From Pontixanthobacter aquaemixtae (GTDB lineage: Bacteria; Pseudomonadota; Alphaproteobacteria; Sphingomonadales; Sphingomonadaceae), in assembly GCF_009827395.1 (NCBI RefSeq), contig NZ_WTYX01000001.1, positions 770,001 through 834,000 of the forward strand: 64,000 bases of DNA, in the 5' to 3' direction. The notes beneath the pieces were generated by a model. It was not told the origin of the DNA, made no database searches, and saw nothing but the letters and a program-made list of their open reading frames with translations. A program made the position numbers and the translations under genes. Shown one piece after another: positions 25,214-34,501 of the stretch; within the stretch, counting starts at the first letter, position 1, and the number at the start of each line of letters is the position of its first letter.

Positions 25214-26812
25214 TTACTGGACGGGTGCGAGAGAGAGCACGCTGCCTTCAGCATCGCCGGACACGTAGATCGTGCCATCCGCGGCAACGGCAATTCCGGC
25301 AAAGGATTCCATGGGACCCGAAAGATTTCCAACCCCGCCGAGAATCTTCGGGGTCACACCCGGGGGTGCTTTTACCGGCAGATTGCTGGCGATTGTCTGA
25401 CGATCCGATCCGTCGAGGGCCGCGCTGACAAGCGATCTGTCGCCTACATCGAGTATGAATAGCCGATCGGCATGGATGGCAATTCCCTGCGGTTCGCGCA
25501 GACCGTCAATCACCGTTTCGGTTGCACCGCCTTTAATCGATACGACGCGGCCCGCACGGTTCTCGGATACGAAAACCTTTCCGCCACTACTGACAGCAAC
25601 ACCCATTGGCCTATCAAGGCCACTGGCCAGTTCCTCTACGGAACCATTTGTTGCATGAAGTACGCGGCCAGCGGCGCCATCTGCGAAAATTGCCGAACCG
25701 TCCTGAGCCCGCGTTACACCGAAAAGAACTTCGAAACCTTCCGCCACCACTTCGCTTTCCTGTGATGCAAGGTTCCATCGCATCACTTGTCCGCCTGCGT
25801 TGGTTGTCAACCATTGGCCGGGGCCATCGGCTGCGACACCACGGGCAAAACCCGGATAGCCGGGATAGAACAGAAATCCGATTGTCTGGCGCGTTCCGTC
25901 GGGGTCAACAAGATAGCTATACGCACCATCGGCGATAAACAGAGATCCGTCTTCGCCGAGAGCAAGGCCCATCGGCCATTGCAGCCCATCGGGCACAAGG
26001 TTCTTGGTTGTCCCGTCCGAGAGCACCTCGTTGACTTGTCCGGAGATGCTCGAGACAAACAGCCGGTCGCCCACGAAAGTGCAATTGTCGAGGCCAGGAG
26101 CCACTGTGGCGAGCACTTCGCGTTCACCGGTTTGTGGATCAATCCTCAAAACGTCTCCGCTCGCGACTTGGGTCGAAACGATCCGGCCCTTGCTATCGAA
26201 CTTCACCGAATCCGGCACGCCCAGATCGCCGGCGACGACTTCGTGATCGCCTCCCTGCAAATCGATCCGCCAGATCTCGTTGACCGCCATCATCGGCATG
26301 TAGAGCTTGCCGTCGGGGCCCACCGTAAAGGCATTCGGCATTGGCGCATTTTCGAGAATGAGACGCTCGGCACCGGTATCCTTGTCCAACTCCATTACCC
26401 GCCCATCGGGTCGGCATTCGCCTGCGATTAGGCGTCCCTCATGCATCGTGATTGGATTGGCGACAGGCATTGCGCCGTTGACGACTCGGTACGCACCGTC
26501 AGCAGAAAGCATGCTGACTTTGCCCAGAGTCACCTCGGTGATGAACATGTTGCCGTGTTCGTCAAAAACGAGGTCATCGGGAGCGGTAACGGGGCCATCT
26601 ATGGCGCAAATTGTCTCGACCGCGCCGCTGTCAGGATCAATCGCGCTTATAGAGCTGCCTGGCACCTGCGCGACGTAAATCCGCCCGTCAGGACCGGTGC
26701 GCAAACCATTGGCTCCATGCAACCGGCTTGGGTGGCTGACCCTAGAAAGGGTCCAGCCTTCAGCGACATTTGCTGACGGGATAGTATCCAGGCGACCTCG
26801 CGATAGTGACAT
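25214..26812 (-). CDS. SMP-30/gluconolactonase-like beta-propeller protein
   Basis: A 532-residue protein built of repeated propeller blades: GANGLRTGPDGRIYVAQ, APDDLVFDEHGNMFITE, GLALGEDGSLFIADG, RPMGVAVSSGGKVFVSE and later copies. Its length would allow one large or two consecutive propellers, against about 300 residues in ordinary SMP-30 lactonases. No signal peptide is evident, so it is probably cytoplasmic. Next to a Baeyer-Villiger enzyme, a lactonase role is attractive, but NHL-type propellers also bind rather than cleave. The metal-ligand residues were not identified by eye. Confidence 0.8.
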   Translation of the reverse strand: MSLSRGRLDTIPSANVAEGWTLSRVSHPSRLHGANGLRTGPDGRIYVAQVPGSSISAIDPDSGAVETICAIDGPVTAPDDLVFDEHGNMFITEVTLGKVSMLSADGAYRVVNGAMPVANPITMHEGRLIAGECRPDGRVMELDKDTGAERLILENAPMPNAFTVGPDGKLYMPMMAVNEIWRIDLQGGDHEVVAGDLGVPDSVKFDSKGRIVSTQVASGDVLRIDPQTGEREVLATVAPGLDNCTFVGDRLFVSSISGQVNEVLSDGTTKNLVPDGLQWPMGLALGEDGSLFIADGAYSYLVDPDGTRQTIGFLFYPGYPGFARGVAADGPGQWLTTNAGGQVMRWNLASQESEVVAEGFEVLFGVTRAQDGSAIFADGAAGRVLHATNGSVEELASGLDRPMGVAVSSGGKVFVSENRAGRVVSIKGGATETVIDGLREPQGIAIHADRLFILDVGDRSLVSAALDGSDRQTIASNLPVKAPPGVTPKILGGVGNLSGPMESFAGIAVAADGTIYVSGDAEGSVLSLAPVQ

Positions 26813-26829
26813 TGGTTCGTGCCTCTTCC

Positions 26830-28245
26830 TCAGCCGTGACCGACAATAGCTTTGGTTTCGAGATATTCCTCAAAGCCGTGCGCACCCCATTCGCGGCCAT
26901 TGCCGCTGCGCTTGTAACCGCCGAACGGGGCGTTGAAGTCAAATCCACCGTTGACGTAAATTGCGCCGGCACGGATTTTCTTCGCGATAGAGCGGCAGGC
27001 CTCGATATCTTCGCCATTCACGTATCCCGCCAAGCCGAAATCGGTGTCGTTGGCGATTTCGACAGCGCTTTCGATGTCGTCGTAGCCAATCATGACCAGC
27101 ACCGGCCCGAAGATCTCCTCGCGCGCGACAACCTTGTCGTTGCTTGTGGCAAATACCGTTGGTTTAACGAAGAAGCCTTTTTCGAGGCCATCAGGGCGCC
27201 CGGGGCCGCCCGCTACGAGTTCGGCCCCTTCTGCAATTCCCTTCTCGATATAGTCCTGCACTGTCCGGTACTGCTCTTCGGAAACAACCGGACCCATCGC
27301 CGCATTGCCGCGCGGATCGCCAACTTCAACGCTCTCAGCCGCCGCCTTGGCCAGAGCTTTGGCTTCATCCATCCGCGATGACGGGACAAGCAGGCGCGAT
27401 CCGGCGCTGCAGGTCTGCCCCGAATTGACCATCATGCCCGTCGTCGCGCCGGTGACATGTTCCGCCATCGACGCGTCGTCCAGAACGATGAACGGGCTTT
27501 TTCCGCCCAGCTCAAGGCAAACGCGCTTGACCGTGTCGGCCGCATCCTTGCTGATCTGGACACCAACGCTTTCCGACCCGGTGAAAGAGATCATATCAAT
27601 ACCGGGGTGCTTGGAGATGGCACTGCCGATGACAGATCCCTTGCCCTGCACCATATTGAAGACGCCCTTGGGAACCCCGGCTGCATCGAGAATTTCGGCG
27701 AGTATTTGCGCGGAATAGGCGGCCAGTTGTGGCGGCTTGAGAACGATCGTGCAGCCAGTGGCGAGGGCAGGGAATACCTTTACCGTCACTTGGTTTATTG
27801 GCCAGTTCCACGGCGTGATCATGCCGCAAACCCCGATGGGTTCCTTCACGATCAGGGTGTCGCCCTGTTGCTCCTCAAAAACGTAGTTTTCCAGGCTTGC
27901 GATCGCGGTGTCGAGGTGACCCGTACCAAGGAAGGTATGGAAACCGGAGGCAAGCGAAGCTGGCGCGCCCATCTCTTCGGTGATCGCAGCGGCGAGTTCG
28001 CCTTGCCGTTTGTCATATTCCGCCTTGATCGCCCGGAGCAGATCGAGCCTCTCTTCGCGTGAAGTCTGCGAATAAGAGGCGAATGCGCGGCGAGCTGCCT
28101 TGACCGCCAGATCAACATCCTCGGCTGTGCCCAATGCAATGCGGCCAGAGACTTCCTCTGTTGCAGGATCGATCAGGTCGACGGTTCCTTCGCTTTGCGG
28201 GTCAACCCATTCGCCATCGATGTAGAATTTCAGATATTCGCGCAT
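26830..28245 (-). CDS. NAD(P)-dependent aldehyde dehydrogenase
   Basis: A 471-residue aldehyde dehydrogenase with complete catalytic residues: Glu245 in LELGGKS and Cys279 in NSGQTCSAG, preceded by TPWNWPINQ and FTGSESVG. It oxidises an aldehyde to an acid. The gene lies between the beta-propeller and the ThDP enzyme. If the ThDP enzyme is a lyase releasing an aldehyde, this would be the next step; that order is inference. A second ordinary aldehyde dehydrogenase at 52211 belongs to another operon. Confidence 0.92.
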   Translation of the reverse strand: MREYLKFYIDGEWVDPQSEGTVDLIDPATEEVSGRIALGTAEDVDLAVKAARRAFASYSQTSREERLDLLRAIKAEYDKRQGELAAAITEEMGAPASLASGFHTFLGTGHLDTAIASLENYVFEEQQGDTLIVKEPIGVCGMITPWNWPINQVTVKVFPALATGCTIVLKPPQLAAYSAQILAEILDAAGVPKGVFNMVQGKGSVIGSAISKHPGIDMISFTGSESVGVQISKDAADTVKRVCLELGGKSPFIVLDDASMAEHVTGATTGMMVNSGQTCSAGSRLLVPSSRMDEAKALAKAAAESVEVGDPRGNAAMGPVVSEEQYRTVQDYIEKGIAEGAELVAGGPGRPDGLEKGFFVKPTVFATSNDKVVAREEIFGPVLVMIGYDDIESAVEIANDTDFGLAGYVNGEDIEACRSIAKKIRAGAIYVNGGFDFNAPFGGYKRSGNGREWGAHGFEEYLETKAIVGHG

Positions 28246-28271
28246 TGCTCTCTCCTGCCGGTTAGCGGCTA

Positions 28272-30059
28272 TTATTGGGTGCCCTCGGCATACCAGGTCC
28301 GGAATTTGTCATACTTGGGCATTTCTTCCGAATTGGCCTTGGGATCGATAGGAACATGAATCACGGTCGGCCCGCCGCGCTTGTATGCGCGTTCAATCGC
28401 AGGCCCGATCTCGTCTGCTGTTGCGCAAAATTCACCGTGAGCTCCCAGACCTTCGGCAATTTTGTCAAACCGGACCTTGTCGCTCCAATGCGTTCCGGTC
28501 TCTTCGGTCCCGGGACCAAAGGTGCGCTTGTAGACGCCGACTTCCAGCCCCCACTGGAAATCGACGCCTACCACACAAACGAGCGGAAGATTGCGGCGGA
28601 CCGCAACTTCCAACTCGGCGATGTGGAACAGGAAGGAGGAATCTGATGTAACCAGCATTCCCGGCCGAGTTCTGCCGGTTTCAGCCTGATCGGCGAGCAT
28701 GGCTCCGGTGGCGTAGGGTAGGCCAGTGCCGATATGGCCGTAATTCTGGTTCCAGATGACATCGTTGGGCTTGCACTGGTTATAGGTCCAGCCGAACACC
28801 ACCGACGCACCGCCGTCGCGGATCATGATGCCGTCTTCGGGAAAGGCTTTGGTTGCCTCGACAATGAACCGGCTGGTGTGAACCGCTACGTTGCCGGTCC
28901 CATCGCTTTTGGTAAGTGTCTCTTCCGCGAGTTCGTCGAGCTCTGCCTGGCCGTCATGCATGAACTTCTCAAGATCGGCGGTGTCCCCAGACCAATCACC
29001 AAGCGCGCGGGTAAGCTGCGGCACGACTGCGCGAACATCGCCAACCAGCGGCACGTCAATCGGACGATTGACCCCGATGGCAGTGGGGTCCTGCTGCACA
29101 TAAATCCATTTGCGATTGGCTTCGCCTTCATACCAGTGACGCCAGCGGCCGAAGTGAACCGGCTCGCCCAATTCTGTGCCAAGGGCCACGACAACATCGC
29201 ATTTCTCGACCGCCTCGATAGAGGCATCGGAAAATACATATTGGAACGTACGATCTTCGATTCCCTTGATGTAGCTCGTCCCGCCGGAAGTCTGTACCAC
29301 CGGACAGTTCATTTTGAGCGCGAGTTCCTTGACCGCTTCGCCAGATTTGGTCGTGTGAACCGCATGGCCGACCAGAAGAACAGGGTTCTTGGCATTCTTG
29401 ATCAGTTCGGCTGCCTCGGCAATCCGATCACCGTCGGCCCCTTGCTGGGTTAGCCGGTACCGCGCCGGCGGCAGAATGTCGGGTGCATCAAGCTCTTCGA
29501 GGATAACATTGCTGGGATATTCGACATAGGTTGGCCCCGGCGTGCCTGACATCGCGACGCGGATCGCCTCTCGAATAACTTCGTCTGTTTGGTCAGCATA
29601 TTCGATCGCGCCCGAATATTTGACCGAATCCTCGATCATCGGTTCTTGTCGAACGAACTGGATCCGCCCCCGCCGGACGCGGCGTTCGGTTACCCGCGCG
29701 CGCTGCCCGCCAAGGAAGATGACCGGTGAATTTTCCACTTTGCAGCATTGGATTGCCGGCATCATGTTGGCGAGGCCGGGGCCAAGCGTTCCGAAACATA
29801 ATGCGGGTTTGCCGGTGATGCGGCTTGCAGCCTCTGCCATGAATCCGGCTGCTGCTTCATGATGGGGTGAAACAACGGTCCAGCCGCGCCGCTCTGCCTC
29901 AAGGCACATATGGACGAAGTTTGGATCGGGGATACCGAACAAAGTCTTGATGCCTTCCGCCTCGAACAGGTCGAGAATGCGCTTGTATACAGGCGTACCG
30001 CCTTCCTTTGTTGAAAGGTCGGATGTGGCCGTTTTCGGTTTGTCGTCTGCGTAGCTCAT
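28272..30059 (-). CDS. Thiamine-diphosphate enzyme (acetolactate synthase/2-hydroxyacyl-CoA lyase-like)
   Basis: A 595-residue three-domain ThDP enzyme. The Pyr-domain glutamate is Glu68 in SPHHEAAAGFMAEAA, and LGPGLANMMPAI follows. In the PP domain the expected GDG ... N metal/pyrophosphate motif is changed: SDS at 472-474 and Asp500 at the place of the Asn, with the normal 27-residue spacing from Asp473. It therefore probably still binds ThDP but is atypical. Relatives include acetolactate synthase, oxalyl-CoA decarboxylase and 2-hydroxyacyl-CoA lyase; the CoA-rich setting favours a lyase or decarboxylase. The start overlaps the Rieske stop (ATGA). Confidence 0.85.
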   Translation of the reverse strand: MSYADDKPKTATSDLSTKEGGTPVYKRILDLFEAEGIKTLFGIPDPNFVHMCLEAERRGWTVVSPHHEAAAGFMAEAASRITGKPALCFGTLGPGLANMMPAIQCCKVENSPVIFLGGQRARVTERRVRRGRIQFVRQEPMIEDSVKYSGAIEYADQTDEVIREAIRVAMSGTPGPTYVEYPSNVILEELDAPDILPPARYRLTQQGADGDRIAEAAELIKNAKNPVLLVGHAVHTTKSGEAVKELALKMNCPVVQTSGGTSYIKGIEDRTFQYVFSDASIEAVEKCDVVVALGTELGEPVHFGRWRHWYEGEANRKWIYVQQDPTAIGVNRPIDVPLVGDVRAVVPQLTRALGDWSGDTADLEKFMHDGQAELDELAEETLTKSDGTGNVAVHTSRFIVEATKAFPEDGIMIRDGGASVVFGWTYNQCKPNDVIWNQNYGHIGTGLPYATGAMLADQAETGRTRPGMLVTSDSSFLFHIAELEVAVRRNLPLVCVVGVDFQWGLEVGVYKRTFGPGTEETGTHWSDKVRFDKIAEGLGAHGEFCATADEIGPAIERAYKRGGPTVIHVPIDPKANSEEMPKYDKFRTWYAEGTQ

Positions 30060-31471
30060 TGTTCGATTTTCCTTACTCCGCCGCGCCCCATGAAATTGGC
30101 CAGGTTGCGGTGCAGATTGATGACTTTTTGTTCTTGATGCGGATTGGGCAGGGGGCCCCTGAAACCGCTGGATTTCATACCTTTGTGGACGAATTCCATG
30201 TTATCGAAATCCTGCTGGAGGACAGTGCCCCAGTTTTCGGCATTGGGCTCGGCATAGACCCACTCGGTCTCGGGTTCTTCCCCATCAGGGAACCGTTCAA
30301 GTGCGTAGCTTTCGAATATGCATTTGTCGGGATCATCGCCGTAGGGGCGAACACGGTAGCAAAGAGCGTATGTCGCGCCGTGCAGGATATTCTGGTTGGG
30401 AAACAGCCCCCAGGCGAGGCCGGATTCTTTCTGGATATCAGCAGGAATTTCGGGCCAGACAACGCCGCGCTTGGCGTCATCCTTTTTGGCTGATGCGATC
30501 CAATGCGCCACGACATCGCCCGGCGGCGTGCCTTCGGGTAGCTCGTCGACCAAACGGCTTGCTGCATTGACCAGTGTTTCGGTCGAAGCGGCGTAATTTA
30601 CCGTCTCGTAATTTTCCTTGATCAGCTGGTATGTCGAAACACGTGGGTCGAGGCCCGCTTTGCCGGAGCGCGTTGTGCCGCCGCTGGTCTCTGTCGCGAA
30701 ATCTTCTTCGCGGACATCGTATCCCGAAACCGAATGCAGGCCGAATTGTTTGGAATAGGCATAGTAGTCACCATAGGCGAGGAGCTGCGTATGCGTTCCC
30801 GCAACGTGATAGGGTTCAAGGAAAGCTTCGATCGCAACTTTCCAATTGCACTCATAGATCGCCCATTGGCGCCACTTGTAGCGCATCTTGGACATCTCGT
30901 GCGCTTCCAGAACTTCGCCCGCGAAACCCATCCATTCCGCAAGCGGAACGGCATCGGGATCCATGTTGATGTAGATGAAGCCCCCCCAGGTATCGACCTG
31001 CACTTCTGACAGGCATGTCATTTCGGCGGTCAGCTTGTTGTCCCAGTCCTGTGGGTCGAGAATAAAAGTGTTGTTGCCGTCAGTATCAAACGTCCATCCG
31101 TGGAAACCGCAGATGAAGCTTTTGCGATTGTTCCCCCGAACGTCGTGCACTTGCCCGGGAAGCATATCGGGTACGCTAACCAGTTGGCGGCCCCGATGAG
31201 GGCAGACATTGTGAAAAGCCTTCAGGCTGCCATCATCCTTTCGCAGAACGATAACGCTTTCATCCGCGACATTATAAGTTAGCCAGTCACCCGGATTTGG
31301 CAGGTCTTCCTCGCGTTCGACCATTTGCCAGATTTTTGGCCAGAGCAGGCGCTTTTCATCGTCCAGATAGTCGCGCGATTGGAACGCTTCGAGCGGGTAA
31401 GTGACTAGCTCTTCGCGATCCATTACTTCGGGCGCGATGTTCGGCGTTGCTCGATGCTTGCTGTTGCTCAT
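30056..31471 (-). CDS. Rieske non-heme iron oxygenase, alpha subunit
   Basis: Third Rieske oxygenase, 471 residues. Ligands are Cys90, His92, Cys121 and His124. The intervening loop is 28 residues, well above the roughly 17 typical, and contains PDMLPGQVHDVRGNN. The iron centre is PYHVAGTH with Asp in LQQDFDNM. The frame is open far upstream, but ATG 31471 starts the homologous region. Clear paralogue of the enzyme at 5402. It is flanked by a BVMO and a ThDP enzyme in one run of genes, so it may catalyse a monooxygenation or dealkylation rather than arene dihydroxylation. No beta subunit is adjacent. Confidence 0.92.
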   Translation of the reverse strand: MSNSKHRATPNIAPEVMDREELVTYPLEAFQSRDYLDDEKRLLWPKIWQMVEREEDLPNPGDWLTYNVADESVIVLRKDDGSLKAFHNVCPHRGRQLVSVPDMLPGQVHDVRGNNRKSFICGFHGWTFDTDGNNTFILDPQDWDNKLTAEMTCLSEVQVDTWGGFIYINMDPDAVPLAEWMGFAGEVLEAHEMSKMRYKWRQWAIYECNWKVAIEAFLEPYHVAGTHTQLLAYGDYYAYSKQFGLHSVSGYDVREEDFATETSGGTTRSGKAGLDPRVSTYQLIKENYETVNYAASTETLVNAASRLVDELPEGTPPGDVVAHWIASAKKDDAKRGVVWPEIPADIQKESGLAWGLFPNQNILHGATYALCYRVRPYGDDPDKCIFESYALERFPDGEEPETEWVYAEPNAENWGTVLQQDFDNMEFVHKGMKSSGFRGPLPNPHQEQKVINLHRNLANFMGRGGVRKIEQ

Positions 31472-31499
31472 ATCCGGTTCCGTTGATCCTCGCCCATCG

Positions 31500-33347
31500 T
31501 CAGCTTTGTGTCTCGGGAAGGCGGACATCCATTCCTTCCAGCTGACCGGCATCGCGCCAATCGGCGAGCATTTTCGTGAAATCATGCCAGCCACCGCCCC
31601 ATTGGCGGAATAGACCCCATTCATGCGTGTCCGCGCCTTCGTTCGAAAAATAGCTAGGCGGGCAAATATTGAGCAGATCATCGTTTGAAATCTGCGTTGC
31701 CTTGAAGTGATCGGTGTATGACCGCATCGCTTCTTCGGTCGGTTCAACCGCGACAGCGCCTTTTTCAAGCGCTTCGGCGATAACATAGGCGATATGTTCG
31801 CCTTGGCGGCCAAACTGTTCTGTTACGGAGGCGTTGAGACCGCCCTGAATGTAGCCGATGTAGAACTGGTTCGGGAAACCATGCGTCATCGTGCCGTGCA
31901 GTGTCTGCGGCCCGTTTCGCCAATGGTCGTATAGCGATTTGCCTTCGCGGCCTTCGATTCTGTCGATGCCCCAACGCCTTTCGAGCGCGCTGGTGACCTC
32001 GAACCCGCTGGCGAAGATGATGCAGTCAGCCTCATACTCTTCGCCGTTTGCGACAAATCCCTTCTCGGTAATCTTCTGCAGACCTTTGGTGTCGGCGACA
32101 TCGATCAGCTCGACATTCTTCCGGTTAAAGGCAGGGTAAAAAGCATCGCTCGACAGCGGCCGTTTGCACATGAAATTGTAATAGGGCTTGAGTGCCTCTG
32201 CGACTTCGCCGTCTTCCACCAGTTCGTCGACCCGGCGGCGCATACGCTCCATGACGCGGTGATCCATTTCCATCCGCCGCGCGAGAAATTCTTCTTCGGA
32301 AATTTCCGGCCAACCTTCTTGCTCAAGCCGCGCCTTCATGTTCCGGTTGATCTCGGTCCAGAAATCGCAGACCAGATCTTCATCATCGGGGCCATAGGCT
32401 TCCATTGCGCCGCGATGGAAATTGTCCTGCCGCTCTTTCTGCCAGCCCGGGCTGAGGCTTGCTAGCCAGCTTGTATCGGTTGGCGGATTGGGCCGCGCAT
32501 CGACGCAGGACGGTGTGCGCTGGACGACATAAAGATGCTGCGCACTTTCAGCCAGAAAGGGGACCGCCTGAATCGCTGTTGCCCCGGTTCCCACCAGCGC
32601 CACTTTCTTGTCGCTCAGCTTCTCAAGCGTGGGATCGCCATATTTCCCGCCGGTATAGTCATAGTCCCAGCGGGCAGTGTGGAAAATTTTCCCTTTGAAG
32701 CTTTCGATACCTTCAATCGCGGGAAGTTTTGGCATGTTGAGCACGCCATTGGCCATGACCACAAACCGGGCCTTGATATTATCGCCGCGATTGGTCCCGA
32801 CATGCCAGCGCTGGAGATCTTCGTCCCACACCAGCGATGTGATCATGGTATGGAACAGGGCCTTGTCGGCAAATCCGAACTGCTCGGCTATCTGCCGCGC
32901 ATACCCCTGGATTTCCCAGCCATCGGCGAACTTCTTCGACGGCATAAAACCGGTTTCTTCCAGCAGCGGAAGATAGCAGTAACTTTCATTGTCACATTGA
33001 ATTCCGGGATACTGGTTCCAGTACCAAACGCCGCCAAAATCCCCCGCCGTGTCGACGCAGCGGAAGTCCGTCACGCCTTGCTTGGTCAGGTAATAGGACG
33101 CAAGTACGCCGCCCCATCCAGCGCCCAGAATGACGACATCGATTTCATCGCTGATTGGTTCGCGGGGCGTTATTTCCTTGTGCGGGTCGCTTACAAAGCT
33201 CGAGACCGCGCCGCCGGATGGCTGGACATATTGCTTGCCGCCCGCGCGCTTCAGCCTGCGCTCTCGTTCCAGAGCATAGCGTTCCTGCAGCGCAGCAATG
33301 TCGATCTCGTCGACTGGCGGCACGTTGCTGGGCTTGCAAGATGTCAT
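31500..33347 (-). CDS. Flavin-dependent Baeyer-Villiger-type monooxygenase
   Basis: A 615-residue class B flavoprotein. FAD Rossmann GAGWGG (75-80), NADPH Rossmann GTGATA (253-258), and the Baeyer-Villiger fingerprint FxGxxxHxxxW exactly as FKGKIFHTARW at 217-227. These enzymes insert oxygen next to a ketone to give an ester or lactone. ATG 33347 follows GGGAGAG and is preferred over ATG 33368. The long N-terminal stretch (1-68) before the FAD motif resembles cyclododecanone or steroid-type BVMOs rather than the cyclohexanone type. First gene of the six-gene leftward run, with a shared palindrome in its promoter. Confidence 0.93.
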   Translation of the reverse strand: MTSCKPSNVPPVDEIDIAALQERYALERERRLKRAGGKQYVQPSGGAVSSFVSDPHKEITPREPISDEIDVVILGAGWGGVLASYYLTKQGVTDFRCVDTAGDFGGVWYWNQYPGIQCDNESYCYLPLLEETGFMPSKKFADGWEIQGYARQIAEQFGFADKALFHTMITSLVWDEDLQRWHVGTNRGDNIKARFVVMANGVLNMPKLPAIEGIESFKGKIFHTARWDYDYTGGKYGDPTLEKLSDKKVALVGTGATAIQAVPFLAESAQHLYVVQRTPSCVDARPNPPTDTSWLASLSPGWQKERQDNFHRGAMEAYGPDDEDLVCDFWTEINRNMKARLEQEGWPEISEEEFLARRMEMDHRVMERMRRRVDELVEDGEVAEALKPYYNFMCKRPLSSDAFYPAFNRKNVELIDVADTKGLQKITEKGFVANGEEYEADCIIFASGFEVTSALERRWGIDRIEGREGKSLYDHWRNGPQTLHGTMTHGFPNQFYIGYIQGGLNASVTEQFGRQGEHIAYVIAEALEKGAVAVEPTEEAMRSYTDHFKATQISNDDLLNICPPSYFSNEGADTHEWGLFRQWGGGWHDFTKMLADWRDAGQLEGMDVRLPETQS

Positions 33348-33450
33348 GGGCTCTCCCTTTATGGCCATTTGTTGGTGACCTTAATCAACAGCCGTGTCGA
33401 TTCCAGAGCCAATGCCTTATTCCTAACTCTTATCGCCACGGCGGTGTCGC

Positions 33451-33464
33451 ATCGCTGGTGCGAT
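33451..33464. promoter_or_regulatory. WTCGC-N4-GCGAW site, BVMO/SDR divergent promoter
   Basis: ATCGC-TGGT-GCGAT, about 104 bases before the BVMO start and 94 before the SDR start. A degenerate copy (ATCGC-CACG-GCGGT, 33432-33445) lies exactly 19 bp away, the same spacing as the two perfect copies at 51348 and 51367. Confidence 0.6.
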
Positions 33465-33557
33465 TGCTTTGGCGCTTGCCCGCACTGTGCATTTCAAATT
33501 TCCGGTGCACGCTGCATGCTTGCTTGATCAAAGGCGGATTGCGGAGGGCGAGGCCAA

Positions 33558-34316
33558 ATGAAATGCGGAGATATGAGCGGACGTGTCGCTCTTGTGACCG
33601 GGGCAGGGTCAGGGCTGGGCAAGGCGAGCGCTGCCTGTCTGGCCAGAGCAGGAGCGAAACTGTGCATCGTCGATATCAATGAAACGCGGCTGCGCGAAAC
33701 CGAGAAGGAGCTTTCAGCGAACTCTCCAGATGTGCTTGCAATCCATGCCGATCTGTCTGGCGCAGAGGCATGCAGAGCGGCAGTGGAGTCATGCGTATCG
33801 CATTTTGGCCGGCTTGATGCGCTCTGCCATGTGGCGGGGCTGATTCGCTTCGACCACACGCCGCAGATGAGCGAAAGCGATTACCATCTGATCCAGAACG
33901 TCAACCTGGCGGGCGCCTTCTTTCTTTCGCAGGCGGCGATCCCGCATTTGCTGAAAGTCGATGGCGCAATCGTAAATGTCGCATCCTCTGCGGCCTTTAT
34001 TGGTGAGGCATATGCTGCGGCATATTGTGCGAGCAAAGCCGGGCTGGTCGGAATGACCAAGGCAATGGCAATGGAATATATGCACGAGCCGATCCGGATT
34101 AATGCAGTTGCGCCGGGTGGAATGCATACCAACATCGCCGAAGATATTGTTTGGCCGTCGGGAATGGACAGAAGTCTGGTCGACCGCTTTGCGGGGTTAA
34201 GGGGCCTTGTCGATGTCGATGATGTGGCCGACATGATCGCTCATCTGGCGTCGCCAGATGGCAAAGGCTTTCATGGAAATTGTGTCGTCATCGATAGAGG
34301 CGTCACCGCCGGATAG
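33558..34316 (+). CDS. SDR-family oxidoreductase
   Basis: A 252-residue SDR: VTGAGSGLGKASA, Asp in IVDINE (NAD preference), catalytic YCASK. The structural NNAG motif reads CHVAGLI, an unusual substitution of the second Asn by Val. ATG 33558 is preceded by GGAGGG and CGAGG; a second ATG at 33573 is possible. It is divergent from the BVMO, so it could supply the ketone the BVMO oxidises. It stands alone, 185 bases ahead of the TonB-receptor gene. Confidence 0.88.
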   Translation: MKCGDMSGRVALVTGAGSGLGKASAACLARAGAKLCIVDINETRLRETEKELSANSPDVLAIHADLSGAEACRAAVESCVSHFGRLDALCHVAGLIRFDHTPQMSESDYHLIQNVNLAGAFFLSQAAIPHLLKVDGAIVNVASSAAFIGEAYAAAYCASKAGLVGMTKAMAMEYMHEPIRINAVAPGGMHTNIAEDIVWPSGMDRSLVDRFAGLRGLVDVDDVADMIAHLASPDGKGFHGNCVVIDRGVTAG

Positions 34317-34501
34317 GGCCGTTGATCGTGCAACAGGGACCAGTAAGTTTAACCGAAAAGGGGCGTATCGCTCCGGCGTTATTGAGCGCCCGAGTCTGGA
34401 ACTTTGCACAACAGTTGATCAACAGTGGTGTGCACTAACTGCACCGGTGTGGGCGTGAGCCTGCTTAGATATGGTGCGGGAGTAACACGGGAGAGTTGGA
34501 A

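Noticed and set aside
32535-33527. 330-codon plus-strand open frame opposite the BVMO gene
   Set aside because: Antisense to the BVMO with its perfect fingerprint; no ribosome site or family resemblance.
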